The notes under the pieces: generated by a model
What the model was told of the DNA's origin: nothing
Databases searched by the model: none
What the model saw: the letters and a program-made list of their open reading frames with translations, nothing else
Position numbers and translations under genes: made by a program
Shown here: one piece after another, positions 5,414 through 5,563 of the stretch
How the letters are laid out: every line of letters begins with the position of its first letter
Numbering within the stretch: the first letter of the stretch is position 1
Source: Gemmatimonadota bacterium
GTDB taxonomy: Bacteria > Gemmatimonadota > Gemmatimonadetes > Gemmatimonadales > Gemmatimonadaceae
Direction of reading: 5' to 3'
Assembly (NCBI GenBank): GCA_947475795.1
Contig: CANJOX010000239.1
Coordinates: forward strand, 1 to 5,563
DNA: 5,563 bases

Positions 5414-5502
5414 CTAACGATGCTTGCTGCAGTCGGGCGTGTTCGGAAACGCGCTTCGCGCGCATTTTATTAAAGCGCCCGCTGCAGAAGCCAGCGTTCG
5501 GC
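5412..5502 (+). repeat. attC3 recombination site (91 nt)
   Basis: The left arm starts GCCTAAC (5412-5418); the right core is GTTCGGC (5496-5502), with one mismatch between the outer arms. The inner arms pair CTT-CTGCAG-CGGGCG with the right arm at 5476-5490 when G5426 and T5433 are left extrahelical, again six base pairs apart. The central part contains a GCGC-rich hairpin (GCGC TTC GCGC, around 5451-5461). The loop is unrelated to attC1 and attC2, so this site has a different ancestry. The crossover is expected between G5496 and T5497. Confidence 0.83.
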
Positions 5503-5563
5503 GTCAGTAGCGTGACGAGGGGAACCTGATTCTCACTCAGACGGGACGCCCGCGTCGTGGCAC
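5497..5563 (+). mobile_element. Start of a further cassette (D), truncated by the window
   Basis: By the crossover rule the next cassette begins TTCGGC at 5497. The 67 visible bases contain a purine run GAGGGG (about 5517-5522), but no ATG follows within reach and no gene can be called. Continuation of the array is inferred from attC3 alone. Confidence 0.4.

Larger units (their letters stand above)
3868..5496 (+). mobile_element. Integron gene cassette C (beta-propeller plus two antitoxin relics)
   Basis: This cassette of 1629 bp runs from T3868 to G5496. One intact gene (propeller, 4096-5205) is flanked by long stretches of 228 and 206 bases, each holding a decayed antitoxin. That is a mosaic layout rather than a tight single-gene cassette. 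The left end TTATGGC and its own attC3 left arm GCCTAAC pair only with a one-base bulge, another sign of rearrangement. Confidence 0.68.

Noticed and set aside
5202..5417. 71-codon GTG-start frame overlapping the propeller stop
   Set aside because: Only its middle resembles a protein family, and that resemblance moves to another frame after the C-tract; it is covered by the antitoxin relic.
1..5563. tRNA, rRNA, CRISPR array, IS element or transposase
   Set aside because: No cloverleaf, rRNA-like stretch, short regularly spaced repeats or DDE/HUH transposase motifs were found on either strand.

Overview
The window is about 5.6 kb of GC-rich bacterial DNA. Its main feature is a run of integron gene cassettes with no integrase gene in view. 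The host is Gram-negative: there is an outer-membrane beta-barrel C-terminus and two exported proteins with signal peptides. High GC, a carboxypeptidase-Q-like M28 peptidase and a 6-bladed-propeller protein with a GSGPGEL motif together suggest Gemmatimonadota. That taxon is inference, and another GC-rich phylum such as Acidobacteriota is possible.

Layout: (1) 1-441, the end of an outer-membrane barrel gene. (2) 442-711, non-coding DNA with two small hairpins, ending in a recombination core GTTAGAT. (3) Cassette A, 712-1888: a three-helix membrane protein and an LptB-like ABC ATPase, joined by an ATGA overlap and closed by attC1. (4) Cassette B, 1889-3867: an exported M28 metallopeptidase, closed by attC2. 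(5) Cassette C, 3868-5496: an antitoxin relic (PF09720-like), an exported 6-bladed beta-propeller protein, a second antitoxin relic (HigA-like addiction-module antidote), closed by attC3. (6) 5497-5563, the start of another cassette with no recognisable gene.

The attC calls rest on structure. Each site starts with RYYYAAC and ends with a GTT core, and its two arms pair once exactly two bases in the left arm are left extrahelical, always six base pairs apart. Well-studied cassette sites such as that of aadA have the same arrangement. attC1 and attC2 are both 125 nt and differ at about ten of the first 119 positions; attC3 is 91 nt and unrelated in its loop.

All intact genes point the same way as the array. 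The cargo is unusual: long cassettes carrying an ABC ATPase, a secreted peptidase and a secreted propeller. Two decayed antitoxins, of types usually paired with RelE/ParE-like toxins, flank the propeller gene, which suggests cassette C was assembled from older toxin-antitoxin cassettes. No metabolic pathway joins the genes; what they share is the recombination platform. No rRNA, tRNA, CRISPR array or insertion sequence was seen.
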